Origin: Cryptomeria japonica
Taxonomy: Eukaryota; Streptophyta; Pinopsida; Cupressales; Cupressaceae
Assembly (NCBI RefSeq): GCF_030272615.1
Contig: NC_081414.1
Coordinates: 812,919,069-812,983,068, forward strand
Direction: 5' to 3'
Length of the DNA: 64,000 bases
Part shown: positions 25,001 through 35,112 of the stretch, in pieces
Layout: the number at the start of each line of letters is the position of its first letter
Position numbering within the stretch: position 1 is the stretch's first letter
The notes under the pieces: model-generated
Databases searched by the model: none
Seen by the model: only the letters and a program-made list of their open reading frames with translations
Told to the model about the DNA's origin: nothing
Translations under genes and position numbers: made by a program

Positions 25001-25462
25001 AATAGGTTCTAATAGATTTGAAGCTTCACTGAGATTAAATACATTTCTAAATTCATCATCATTTATTTCAATCAGGGCTGATCCCTTCACATTCCTGATA
25101 CATCTAGCTATAGGGTCATAATTTTGTGCAATCAGAGTCAACAAATATACATCCATGAATACACCAGGGACCATATGCTTCCCCACATCCAATTCCCATA
25201 TTTTATTTAAAGGGGCAAGGGAATGTCTTTGACCAAAACCAACTTTGAACAATCCTAAACCTAACAACCCTATTTGAGGATCCCTTAACCAATTACCTTT
25301 ATCAAATAAGCCATCCCCAATTTTTAGACGAGGGTTCTTTTATGCTAATTCTTTAGCTTTAGCTCCGGTATTGGTTGACATAGTTAATTGTTCCAAAAAA
25401 TCATCACAAATGTTCCTTTCCTGGTAATTCACTTTTCCTGTCAACTCCCTTCTTGGTGCCAT
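22006..25462 (-). pseudogene. Long ORF of unknown family (about 1150 codons), broken
   Basis: From the ATG at 25462 (MAPRRELTGKVNYQERN) the frame runs left, with in-frame stops near 25346, 24978 and 24495. Frameshifts lie near 24480, 23175 and 22330. In between are long open pieces of 95-160 codons. The N-terminal half is compact, with hydrophobic and aromatic residues (HYMLMTAQILNPS, PFGWYSLLMHMFLFKGADYF, YLLPYQVPLKIGIAEVLRQI). The middle has an acidic, Ser/Pro-rich stretch (SPSQSPIHIGDEQ) next to a basic patch. The C-terminal half is Lys/Glu-rich and coiled-coil-like, with a proline segment (ARPPPTSP). I recognise no enzyme motif and cannot assign a family. The even decay and element boundaries suggest that it is the element's own gene. 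Confidence 0.72.
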
Positions 25463-25789
25463 CTTTATAATGCAACTATATCCATTGAGACTTGCATGGA
25501 CCTCTAATGAAACAATTCACACAACAATCACTGAATTCAAACCAGAATTAGCAAGAAAAAGCACAAAAACCTGTTATTCACCTAAAGAAAAACCGCTCTG
25601 CACCAATTTCTCTACAACAGACTTCGTTGAAATGATGCCAACTTTCAAGTTGACGTGGACTCTAATACGACAAGTCAGCATTGATTTTTAGAAATTAATC
25701 CCACATGCTTCGGCCATCACCTCAGAATTGAATTCACAAATTGAATTCAAAATGGGCTCCAACGGATCATAAATTCTCTGAGTATTTCC

Positions 25790-27110
25790 TCTATTTCATT
25801 GTTTCACTGTTTCACAAAGCTTAAAACCTCCGCACCTTTCTTTCACAAAATAACGACAACCATTGGATCATGGGAACTTGCACTACTTTTATTCCATCTG
25901 GTCTTTCTATGTTAGTGACAGGCCCTACCTTCTTTTCTCTATTTCGCGGGCCTTAAACCTTATGCAATTTTCTTTCGCGAAGCAATGCCAGCCATTAGAT
26001 CATAATCTACCTACCCGATCTTTATCTCCAACAATGACCGTCAGTCTTATTAACTAACCACACATCACCTTGACAACTAACAGTTTTTGCCATTTCACAG
26101 AGACTAAGCTGTAGGCATCTTCAGGGTACAAAATAACGACAACCATTGGATCGACCATGAGATGAACACCTTTTAACATGCTTTAGACTCTTCAAGTGGG
26201 CCCTTTATCTTAGAGATCACTTGCTTTATCTTGTCACCGGTTAACAAATGCCACGTGGCAGTTGTCCAGTTGCTCAGGAAGTTCCATCAGGTTCCATTCT
26301 GAAACCACCACGTGTTTTACTTCACTATTCTCCACATAACTGCCAATTTATCCAAGGCGGGCCCTCATTGTACCCTTTAGAGCCATGCACACTTGACAGG
26401 TCACCCTTACACTCCACGGAACAAACCATCTATCCTGCCATGTCATGCCTTCGTGTTCGCCACCTCAGCAGTCTGGTGTTAATCTTTCGGTTGAATTTCT
26501 TTTTCAGTGAGCAGTCTATAGGTCTTAATGAACAAGCACTTTCATCAAAATCTGCCACCTCGAGCTCACTACTCCATCATCGCCACCTGGACCTACCATT
26601 GGACTGCCAGCTAAGAGCCATCAAACCCACCACCTGTCTTTCACCATTTCACGATCACTAATCTCTTCTTTACTTTAGGCCACGAATCCACAACAACCAT
26701 CTGATTAAATCATACTTAATCGGTCTTTAACTTTATGACCTGCCTGTCCTTCGAGCCCACCGACCCCTTTCGCCATTTTGCAGAACTTAAAACTCGGGTT
26801 ACTTATCATTGCAAAGCAGCGGTACCCATTGGATCTTAGGGACTTGCTCGTCGGTTACCCTTGCTACGACCACCTTGCCCGAGCCCACCACCTTTTCATT
26901 ACTTTGCGAAAGGTAAAACACGTGCATCTTTTGGCCGCAAATCAATGCAAGCAGTTGATCTTTTCTAAACCAACCATCCTTTAACCAAAGAAGCCACTTG
27001 CCTTTGGGACTCGCCAAGTCTTTCGCTGCTTCATGAACATTAACTTGCTAGCATCTTTGCCTAGCGAAACAATGACAACCGCAAGATTAACAATGAGTTG
27101 CACAATAATT
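25790..27110 (-). repeat. Diverged tandem repeats (period about 125-150 bp) upstream of the unknown ORF
   Basis: A word close to CAATGACAACCATTGGATC recurs at about 25853, 25984, 26134, 26691, 26813, 26943 and 27069. Each is usually preceded by a GCGAA/TTCGC-rich stretch and AACTTAAAAC or similar. Neighbouring copies are 122-150 bp apart; the units between 26240 and 26690 are too diverged to line up by eye. The array is on the 5' side of the - strand ORF. Confidence 0.6.
26251..26315. promoter_or_regulatory. Two G-box type CACGTG sites
   Basis: CCACGTGG at 26251-26258 and CCACGTGT at 26308-26315 contain the CACGTG core bound by plant bZIP/bHLH factors. They lie about 0.8 kb upstream of the unknown ORF's start, inside the repeat array. 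A third CACGTG is at 26919-26924. Confidence 0.4.
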
Positions 27111-27422
27111 AAGGGCCCCGACAAACATTAAAATAGGATAAAGGTAAAGGTGCACAGATTTAAAATATTAAGGGACCACCTAGGGAAATAACTAATGGGG
27201 GGACACTTTTCATGATGGACCGACCCTTCTTTAAGTGGTAAAAGTAACTCAGAAATAGAACATAAGGGTTTTTTGCAAACATAGGAAGGGTTAAAACTCG
27301 AAAACCTTAAACCCTCTTCTGATCCAAGAAAATCAAAGGAAACAAGGCCATACTAGACACATTTTTTACAGACTTCTAGCCAATTATGGAACAAGAATAT
27401 CCAATTTTAAACAGTGATAACA

Positions 27423-27427
27423 GATAG
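27423..27427. repeat. Target site duplication GATAG (right)
   Basis: Right-hand copy of the GATAG duplication made by the 20926-27422 insertion. Confidence 0.93.
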
Positions 27428-27743
27428 AATCAATCTTCTTCATGCAAGATCCTGAAGAAGATTATTCATGTACACAAGGCTAACGTGGCAACACGATCTC
27501 TTCTTCATTTCAATGCTAACTCATCACAGGATGTCATCGGTCAAATCACATAGACTTAGAATGCATCAACCAGAAATCCTGATACAAACTTTCCATATAT
27601 TGGTTCACATACCGGTTCATATCATCATACCGGTTCTCTTGCTAGTTTTCTTTCTTCAATATACCAGTTCATACTTCAACATATTGACATCAATGACAAC
27701 ATACAATATCATCATGTCATCAAACTCTGCACATATGCCATCA
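27428..27743 (-). repeat. 5' LTR of the - strand Copia element, right segment
   Basis: It continues the LTR interrupted at 20925 and matches 15091-15417. It carries an extra stretch of about 26 bp (near 27443-27468) absent from the other LTR. It ends GCCATCA, followed by the AAAAT duplication at 27744-27748. Confidence 0.9.
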
Positions 27744-27748
27744 AAAAT

Positions 27749-29149
27749 GAAGAAAGCAAAAAAGTAAAGCAAAAAATCATTCATCCATCAGTGAAAACCA
27801 CTTTGTGGTGCTATGGGAAAATACCTTGATAAGAACTTGTTTTTAGGCATCAAGGTAGATAATTCAAGATCCACCATCTATTTGGATGCTCCTCATTACC
27901 ACCTACCTTGATTCACATTGCATCCATATTTAATCCATGCATATCCATATCCCTTTCCTATATGTGCAGGCACTATTTGCCCTGGTTGTTCACTCACATC
28001 CTCACATTTTATCCTTTCTCCCTCCTTCTGAGACGATGAGCTATATTCCAAATTTTGAATAAGAATAATTAGGAAGTACACTAATATTTCATCCCATCAC
28101 ACTAAGCTTCACCCATATTTTGAGATTTTCCCATCAAACTGAGCTTCTTCTTGACTTACACGTCACCCAAGCACCCATCCACATTGTGCTACTCAATTCT
28201 CAATGACGAGGTTCCATATCTACATCCAATTGCACTTCCATTTGATCTATTTCCTAACATGGTCTTATTAGTCACCTTTGCCCCATCGGGATGCATCATT
28301 CCCATGCCTGACATGTTATCACAATCCTAGTCCTACTCTTGGAAAGAGAGGTCAATTTTGCCATGTGTATGTCATTTGCATGATTAGTCTTGTCATTTTG
28401 AATTAAATTTTATGTCCTATGACTACTCCTATCTAGGACTGCCATGATCATCCTATATCTTGGTGTGTCTTGGGTTGGCGTATATTGGGGCATCTTTTGT
28501 GGTATGGTTTCCTTGATGGTTTCTCTTGTACGATCATGCAGTGTGGCATTTACATCATCATGGTGTTTACGAGCTTGTGTGGATTGAGATACCTATTGTT
28601 TGAGAGTGTAGTCTATGCCTTTGATATTTACAACATCCCGATTCCTATAATTAGTGGTGTAGATAATCCTTGGGAATATCAAACTAGGTTCACTCTCCAC
28701 ATCTACATAGCAAGAAATCCAAATCCCACTTCAACCCATTCATCCCTTTCATTCATCCACTTTCAAGACTCTGATCTATTCATTTATCTTCTTCTCTCTT
28801 CTTCTCATCATTTCTTCTATCCAGTCCTATTCATTGTATTATGGTTGGAACATTATAAAATTGGCCATTCCTCATTCCGTTGCATTTGATGACATATCAT
28901 ATCAAAATTCACCTTTGTATTACCTGCATTCCATTTCATAAATTTTAGATGTTCATTATCACTTAGTTACATATTTCATAATAGATTAGATTCTTTTGTA
29001 TTTGGTTTCATTATATATCAGAGGATTCATTTTAGGATTATTCTTTATAACATATATTTTCATCTCATTTAGGTGTGATTCACCTTTAAATTCATTTTCA
29101 TTCACTAAGGTTCATTACAACTCATTTTAGGAAGCATTATTCATCACAT
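27749..29149. other. Unassigned; probably the 3' continuation of the Tat-like Gypsy element
   Basis: Removing the Copia insertion joins 13999 to 27749, so this stretch should be 3' sequence of the Tat-like element. The start is purine-rich (GAAGAAAGCAAAAAAG). I see no conserved coding motif and could not recognise an LTR pair. The 139-codon open stretch at 28470-28889 has no recognisable features. Confidence 0.45.
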
Positions 29150-29620
29150 AATTTTGCATAACATTATAGTTTTACATACATTTATATCCCATGTAATAAT
29201 AAGCATAATCATTGTATATCATTTCAACTTATTATATTCATTAAGTATCCATCTCATATCATAATTACATATGCATAATAATCATATATAAATCCACCAT
29301 ATCGACATTATGCACACCATCCATATTATATTCTACATATCCAAAATCATCATAGCATCAAAATCACACATCATATAGGCATCAAAAAATCTATCCTGCA
29401 TCTAGCATGTTAGAAACATGGCATATATAAACCATATAACTAAACCAAAACATGTGCATACATCATATAGACATACATACATCCTACATCAAAAACATGT
29501 CAGATAATCATTATGCATCATCATTTAAGCGTAAACCATCCATCATAATTAATCACCATCACATAAATCTAAAGTCCATAATAAAGCCTATCAATAAAGT
29601 ACATCATATAGATCACCACC
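29150..29620. repeat. CAT/ATA-rich low-complexity stretch
   Basis: The words CATATA, ATCATA and CATCA recur densely for about 470 bp without a fixed period. There is no coding potential in any frame. Confidence 0.5.
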
Positions 29621-29689
29621 AAAAATGATGAGTCGTCTCATATATATCAAAAAATAATGTGTCTAGTCATAATACAATGAATAACCCCT

Positions 29690-30404
29690 GAAGGGTCCAT
29701 AAGTCAGAATGTAACACAATCGGAGAGCTAGCTAGTGCTCTGTCAGTCTCCTACTCCTGGGTTTTCCCACCCACCAGAGGGTCCTGATGGAGGTTCTCAG
29801 GGTGCCCTCATCCTGAGAGATCCACTCAATTGTTGGCTCTGAGTCCTATGCGACCAAGCACTCTCTGTGTAGTATGTCACCCTCTAATCTACTGGTGCCA
29901 TGTAATGATAAAGATCCTCGTAATATTGGTCTCTATCTATTGGTGTGCACCCATGATCTCCACAAAAATAGGAGTGAAGGCTCCTAGAACTAGTAGCTAG
30001 CAATAAATGTCCCTCTCTCCTCAGAGGCAAGTAACATTTGCCTACACTTGATTCAGTCAAGCCCTCAACGCCTGTAACTCTTAATACATTCTTTCCATCT
30101 CTTGTGTCATGGCTCCTCATTTGGCTACCTCCAAAATCTTCAAGGTGGTCTCTACCTCAATCCTATAACTATCTCTCTTGGCTATGGTTGCATCGAGATC
30201 TAAATCTAGATCATCCCTCTCCCTCCTGAGTCTATCCACCTAGGTCTGTAGGTTATCTACCCTAGCCCGCTCCTTATCTACTCTCCTCCTCTCCTCTACT
30301 ATCTCAACCTCCAAACTTTGTGCTCAGACTCTCTCTGTATCTCTCTCCAAAATTACCTAATCCAAAATAGCCTGAGAGATTTATCCTTGTCATTATTCTC
30401 TTGG
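29690..30404 (-). pseudogene. Coiled-coil-like coding remnant, unknown retroelement origin
   Basis: On the - strand one frame reads VDRLRRERDDLDLDLDAT, IAKRDSYRIEVETTLKILEV and MTQEMERMY.ELQALRA, a heptad-like charged sequence broken by TAG/TGA codons. The right end abuts the truncated RT of the next element at about 30405. Similar coiled coils occur in plant retroelement gag or accessory ORFs, but I cannot assign a family. Confidence 0.45.
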
Positions 30405-31000
30405 CACCTTTAAATCGTAAGAAGCAACAATAGAAAATAAAAATCTACTAGATGTCATTTTTGCAACAGAAGAAAATATCTCACCATAATTAGCACCCTC
30501 AACCTAAGAGTAGCCTTTTGCAACTAACCTTTCTTTATGCTTTTCAATGCCTCCATCTCAACAAATCTTTTTCTTGAACACACATTTACAACCAATAGTT
30601 TTTCATCATTTAGACAATGGTAAAAGATACCACGTGTCATTCTTTTTTAGAGTTGTCATTTCTTCTTCCATAGTAATCTTCCAAAATTCTGCATCATTCA
30701 TACCTAATGCCTCTTCTATAGTTCTAGGTTCATCCACATTAGTAGTCAAAGCAAAAATACATTTCCAAACATCAGGTGAATACCTTTCAGGTGGTTGTCT
30801 ATGTCTTGTAAACCTTTGAACAAACTGAGCTAGAGGTTCTTCCTCCTCTTCTAAAGATTTAGAGCTAGATGAGGTCTCCTCAACTTCTTTCCTATCTAGG
30901 AGTCTTGATTCAACTCTTTCAGGTGTACGAGAAAACTGAATCACATCTTCCTGTTTAGTCTATTCTAGCTACAATATAACAGAAGGAGACTTAATTTCTC
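30405..31000 (-). pseudogene. pol: Copia RT N-terminal part and preceding linker, truncated
   Basis: The 30606-30944 piece reads VWKCIFALTTNVDEPRTIEE, ALGMNDAEFWKITMEEEMTT and NDTWYLLPLSK, the start of RVT_2. After stops, KCVFKKKICDGGIEKHKERL and VAKGYS.VEGANYGEIF lead to a YDLKV word, where similarity ends just before the catalytic QMDVK motif would come. The catalytic core is therefore absent. Confidence 0.8.
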
Positions 31001-32060
31001 TAAAAATAATACTCCTACTATGTATTACCTTATATGTAATAGGATCTCAAAGCTTGTATCCTTTTACACCATAACTATATTCGATGAAAACACATTTCAC
31101 AACCTTGTTCTCCAACTTTTTTCACCACTCCTTTGGCACATGTGCATATGCCTCACAACCAAAAACTCTAAGATGTCTCAAAGAAGGTTTATGATCCGGC
31201 CATGCTTCCATAGACATTTGATCAACAAGAGTTAATGTAGGAAAACTGTTAATCAGGTAGTAAGCAATGGCAATAGCTTCAGCCTAAAACTTTTGTTCTA
31301 GACCAGCACCAGTTAGCATACTCCTAACCTTATCCATTAGTGTCCCGTTCATTCTTTTAGCAACTTCATTTTTTTGTGGAAAATATGGAGTGGTATTTTG
31401 TCTATTAATGCCATAGTCTTTATAGAATCTATCAAAATCATTAGAGAAAAATTCACCACCATTATCAATCCTCAAACATTTTATTTTCTTTCTAGTTTGC
31501 AACTCAACCTTTGTTTTAAATTCTTTAAATTGATTGAAAACTTCAGATTTACAGTTTTAAAAATATAACCACATCCTTCTACTAAAATCGTCAATAAATG
31601 AAACATAATATGTGGATTTTCCAATGGAAGGAACATCTATAGGACCAAACACATTAGAATGAATAAGATTCAAAATGCCACAAGATTTATGAGAACTTGA
31701 GTAGAACTGAATGCAATTTTGTTTTCCATAAATGTAATGCTCACAGAAATCAAAGTCAAGATTAGAATCATTCAAACCTTCAACATAGTTTTTATTTTTC
31801 AAGGTCCTTAGACCCTATTCTCCAATGTGGCCAAGTCTCTGGTACCATAACATATTCTTCTTTGCAAGTAACTTTTCTTCAAAAGAAAGAGCACCCTTAG
31901 GTACCCAAAAGCCATGTCCGTCCACTAAAGTCGAAACCCTCAAATCTTCCGACGAAGTATCCACAAATTTACTTTTTACAGAAGTTATATTACACTCAAT
32001 AGTGTATGCCACTAACTTAAACAAAGTGATGAACCTGAAACCTTTAACAATCACCATAAC
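31001..32060 (-). pseudogene. pol: Copia integrase, decayed
   Basis: WYQRLGHIGE with the following CEHYIYGKQNCI is the zinc-binding pre-integrase region. YYVSFIDDFSRRMWLYF, then KCLRIDNGGEFFSNDFDRFY and FPQKNEVAKRMNGTLMDKVR give the catalytic Asp, Asp, Glu region (Lys-Arg-Met where ERMN is usual, so the Glu position appears altered). HLRVFGCEAYAHVPKE is the Copia C-terminal block. Stops separate the pieces. Confidence 0.82.
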
Positions 32061-32420
32061 ACCCTTAATAATCTTGCATCTTGCATCATAAAAGACTACC
32101 TACACACCGACATCTATCGGTTTTATCACAGATAATTAATTTTGGTTTAATCTAGGGATATGCAACACACCACCAATCCTTTTTATTATACCATCAGGAA
32201 ACTTGATCCTAGCTTTACCACATCCAAAAATATCTAAATGTTAATCATCACCCAAGTACACCTGACCTCTATTAGATTCTTCATATTCAGAAAACCAATC
32301 TCTATTGGAAGTCATATGAAAAGATTCACCCGAGTCAATTAACAATGCATCATTACCTGAATGAGTAGCTAAACCCAAAGTGAATGCATCACCATCTTCC
32401 TTCTGAGACTCATAATCATA
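32061..32420 (-). pseudogene. pol: Copia protease region, decayed
   Basis: ALLIDSGESFHMTSNRDWFS (32287-32346) contains the Asp-Ser-Gly active site. Downstream, IFGCGKARIKFPDGIIKRI and GGVLHIPRLNQN.LSV are typical Copia sequels. Stops near 32242 and 32140 break the frame. Confidence 0.8.
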
Positions 32421-33180
32421 ATCATACTTCTTCTTCTCTTCTTTACAATCCTTATGGATGTGTCTTGTTTTCTACAATTCCAGCAGATGACTTTGGACTT
32501 TCCAGAAGACTTTTATCTCCCTCTGGACTTGGATTTATTATGCTTCTCATTCTTCTTGCCTTTTTCCTTAGATCTTCCATGGACAGTTAGGGCTTCCTTC
32601 AAACTCATGGATACCTTCCTTTGCATCTCGTCATCAAGTAGGGCACCCACCATACCTTCAAACTTCAAAATAGTAGAAGTACTACCAATAGCCATAACAA
32701 GAGAATCCCATGAATCAGACAAAGAACTAAGTAAGATTTGGCATTTCTCCTCCTCATCCATCTTAACACCACTAGATCTGCTAACTAAGCCACCAACATA
32801 TTAAATGCTTCCAAGTGGTCTATAAATCATCCACCCTCTTCCATTCTCAAGGAATATAATTTCCTCAAGAAAATCTGATTCAATAAGGATTTCACTTGAG
32901 ATATTTCACCAAGCTTAGTCCATAGCTTTTGTGCAGAGTTCTCTTTGTGGACACTGATCAGAACAAACTCTATCAAGAACATTCTTATTAGACCCTTGGG
33001 TTTACAGTTCATAACATCATATTGAGTAGTCATAGTAGGATTTGAGGGTCTTGAGACATTCACATCAACAACATTGCACAGATCTCAATCTATTAGCAGA
33101 TCTTTCATCTTCAACTTCCACATCTCAAAATTACTTCTAAAAAAATTCTCCACCTATATTCTCCCTAATGAACTTGTCAT
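32421..33180 (-). pseudogene. gag: Copia gag, decayed
   Basis: From an ATG near 33180 the words MTSSLGRI, NFEMWKLKMKDLL, AQKLWTKLGEISQVKSLLNQ and LRKLYSLRMEEGG, then MDEEEKCQILLSSLSDSWDS, follow the UBN2 gag pattern. A zinc knuckle begins ICWNCRKQ near 32470 and then shifts frame. The downstream Lys-rich stretch (KEKGKKNEKHNKSKSRGR) is the usual basic linker. Confidence 0.82.
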
Positions 33181-34944
33181 CTAAAAATTCCTGCAACAAG
33201 ATCAAAAAGTATCTTTTGTACAAGCTTCCACTCAAATCTAGATTAGTTCAAAAAACTCAACAACCCACAACTGAAACTAGAGTTTACTTTAGTGGTGAAT
33301 ATTCGCCAATGGAAAATATTTCATGTCGGCGACCTAGAAAATGGCGAATATATTGTACTGACTGGGGGTGGCCATGTCGCCAAGAGTTTATAAATATTCA
33401 TCAAATGCATGAACCCACAATCACCCATTATTTTATGTAATTAATTGTATCTATGTGAATATTTCACCAATAGAATCCACATTTTTCACATGGTAAATTC
33501 ATTTTTTTTGTCTACACTCTCTGAGATTGCCTTAATAGACGGTCATAATTCACCAATAACCATATAAAGATTTATTTGCTAGGAGGACCCAATTCGCCTG
33601 ACATTTTGTGGATGCGTATCTCCATTCACCCTAATTTTTGCCAACTCTATTATATTTGCCAATTAATTGGACGACCCATAATCGCCTCGAAAATTACATA
33701 AGACGTGCTATAGTTAAGGGGAATTCACCAAATATTTGTATACCATATAAAATTCTTGCCAAATTTGCCAAATAAGGATTGGTATAAATACATTCAAAGA
33801 TCAGATCTATCTCTACACAATTTGGTCAATTTTGGGCTCTCAATTCGAATCAATAGTGAAGTTTCAAACCAAGAACAACCATTTTTGTTGACTGCATTGG
33901 TGATTTCTAGTGACCTAAAGGTGAGTGATCATATTTTTGAAGTGTTATAATAGTATTCTGAATTCATCTCTATCTGTTTGCACTATTGAGTTCATTCTTA
34001 TTCAGTGGGGACCTATCAGTGGTCACCAAAGAGACCTCAGACATCTATATTGTGGTCGTAGGGCCAATGAATCATATAGTCTAGTGTATTATTACTTCTT
34101 CAACAACTTGATATTTTTTTGCACTAGTGTGCGAAATTGGAAACAACCATAAACCACTACCAATTACCAGATTGGAAGTCATGCATGCTGAGTGGATCAC
34201 AGTTGGAGAATGTCAGTGACAAGACATTAATAAATGTCGATACTCAATTAGGATAAGATTTGATAGTGTCTATTGTCTCCAATTCTATTCCTAGTACTTT
34301 CTAGAGAACTACATTCTCTTCATAAATTTGGGCCGAAATAAAACTTTAGCCATTGATCTACGATCATCAAGTGGTTTTAAATTATTAATTGATTTTAGGT
34401 ACGCGTGATGTGTCGGTGAGGTCACGCTTATTGATACATCATGCAGAGTCTAGACTCAACATGATGTTGCATTAATTAGATTAAAAAATGGATATTAATA
34501 GATATCAAAAAATGGCAATGAATTTATGAAATCACCAATAAAATATTTATTTTTCCATAAATAATGAAATATTAACCAATAAAATTAAATAATTTTCAAA
34601 TGGTAGATAAAAATCACCAATACACTTAAATAAATTTTCCTTCGAAGTATAAATTTTTGCTCATACACTTATATATTTTTTCCTTTAAATGAATAACATT
34701 TGCCTCCTACATTATATATTTCCCCCACACAATAATGAAGTATTTGCCAGGATTTTATGGAATTTTGATACCCTAAAATGAAATTTCCAATACAAATTAA
34801 TTTTTTTTCCAAATTTGAATTTTTTTTTGCCATCAATATGAAATTTTCCCCCAAAAAATAATGTTTGATTCGCGAGGATTTTACACTTTTGCTTGAGGGG
34901 GTATTTTTTTAAAGTTATCCCTGACTGAAACCAAAGGTGATCAG
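33181..34944 (-). other. Unusually long AT-rich 5' leader of the truncated Copia element
   Basis: This 1.76-kb stretch lies between the primer site and gag, where plant Copia elements usually have far less. There is no ORF of note. The words ATTCACCAAT, ATTCGCC and GGCGAA recur in 33290-33790. An inverted pair, ATATTCGCCA (33299) and ATGGCGAATAT (33343), could form a stem. A second cluster of CACCAATA/AAATTTCC words lies in 34500-34870. An undetected insertion is possible. Confidence 0.5.
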
Positions 34945-34956
34945 GCTCTAATACAA
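34945..34956 (-). other. Primer binding site of the truncated Copia element
   Basis: The reverse complement reads TTGTATTAGAGC (10 of 12 matches to the initiator-Met tRNA site), followed by CTGATCACC. It lies 2 bp inside the LTR end at 34959. Confidence 0.7.
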
Positions 34957-34958
34957 CT

Positions 34959-35112
34959 TGTAAGGAAGTTAAGAAGTGGAACAACTTCCTACACTAACCT
35001 TGAGAGGAGGTTAGTACAAAAACTTTTACAGATCATTACAACAGTTATAGAAACTTAACAGAAATAGACACAATAACAAGCATACCACAAAACAATGATT
35101 TACTTAGGGAAA
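34959..35112 (-). repeat. 5' LTR of truncated Copia element, segment before the nested insertion
   Basis: The LTR's 3' end (TTCCTTACA on the - strand) lies next to the primer site. It is interrupted at the GGAAA duplication (35108-35112). Confidence 0.75.
35108..35112. repeat. Target site duplication GGAAA (left)
   Basis: GGAAA precedes the LTR start TGTTGGCAAG and is found again at 40804-40808 directly after the matching LTR end. Confidence 0.9.

Larger units (their letters stand above)
20926..27422 (-). mobile_element. 6.5-kb inserted element carrying one long ORF of unknown family
   Basis: The insert begins TGTTAGTCTC, ends GTGATAACA and is flanked by a 5-bp duplication (GATAG). TG...CA ends and a 5-bp duplication are typical of LTR elements, yet I could find no direct terminal repeat, primer site or polypurine tract, and no gag, protease, RT or integrase motif. 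Only the terminal TGTTA/TAACA is inverted. On the - strand the order is: diverged tandem-repeat region (27110-25790), short leader, about 1150-codon broken ORF (25462-22006), then 1.1 kb of AT-rich 3' sequence. It could be a non-autonomous LTR element whose LTRs are unrecognised, or another class. The insertion itself is certain; the class is not. Confidence 0.85.
14000..27743 (-). mobile_element. Copia LTR retrotransposon (decayed), with a nested insertion in its 5' LTR
   Basis: LTR copies at 14000-15417 and 19833-20925 + 27428-27743 flank gag, protease, integrase, RT and RNase H read on the - strand (right to left), the Copia order. The primer site abuts the right LTR and the polypurine tract abuts the left LTR. 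The right LTR is split by the 20926-27422 insertion; removing it and one GATAG copy restores a repeat that matches the left LTR across the junction. Confidence 0.93.

Noticed and set aside
20926-27422. Ordinary LTR retrotransposon call for the 6.5-kb insert
   Set aside because: TG..CA ends and a 5-bp duplication fit, but I searched both ends for a direct repeat, a primer site and a polypurine tract and found none; left as unclassified.
28470-28889. 139-codon + strand ORF as a host gene
   Set aside because: Hydrophobic and His/Ser-rich translation of AT-rich repeat DNA, no domain and no splice or promoter context.
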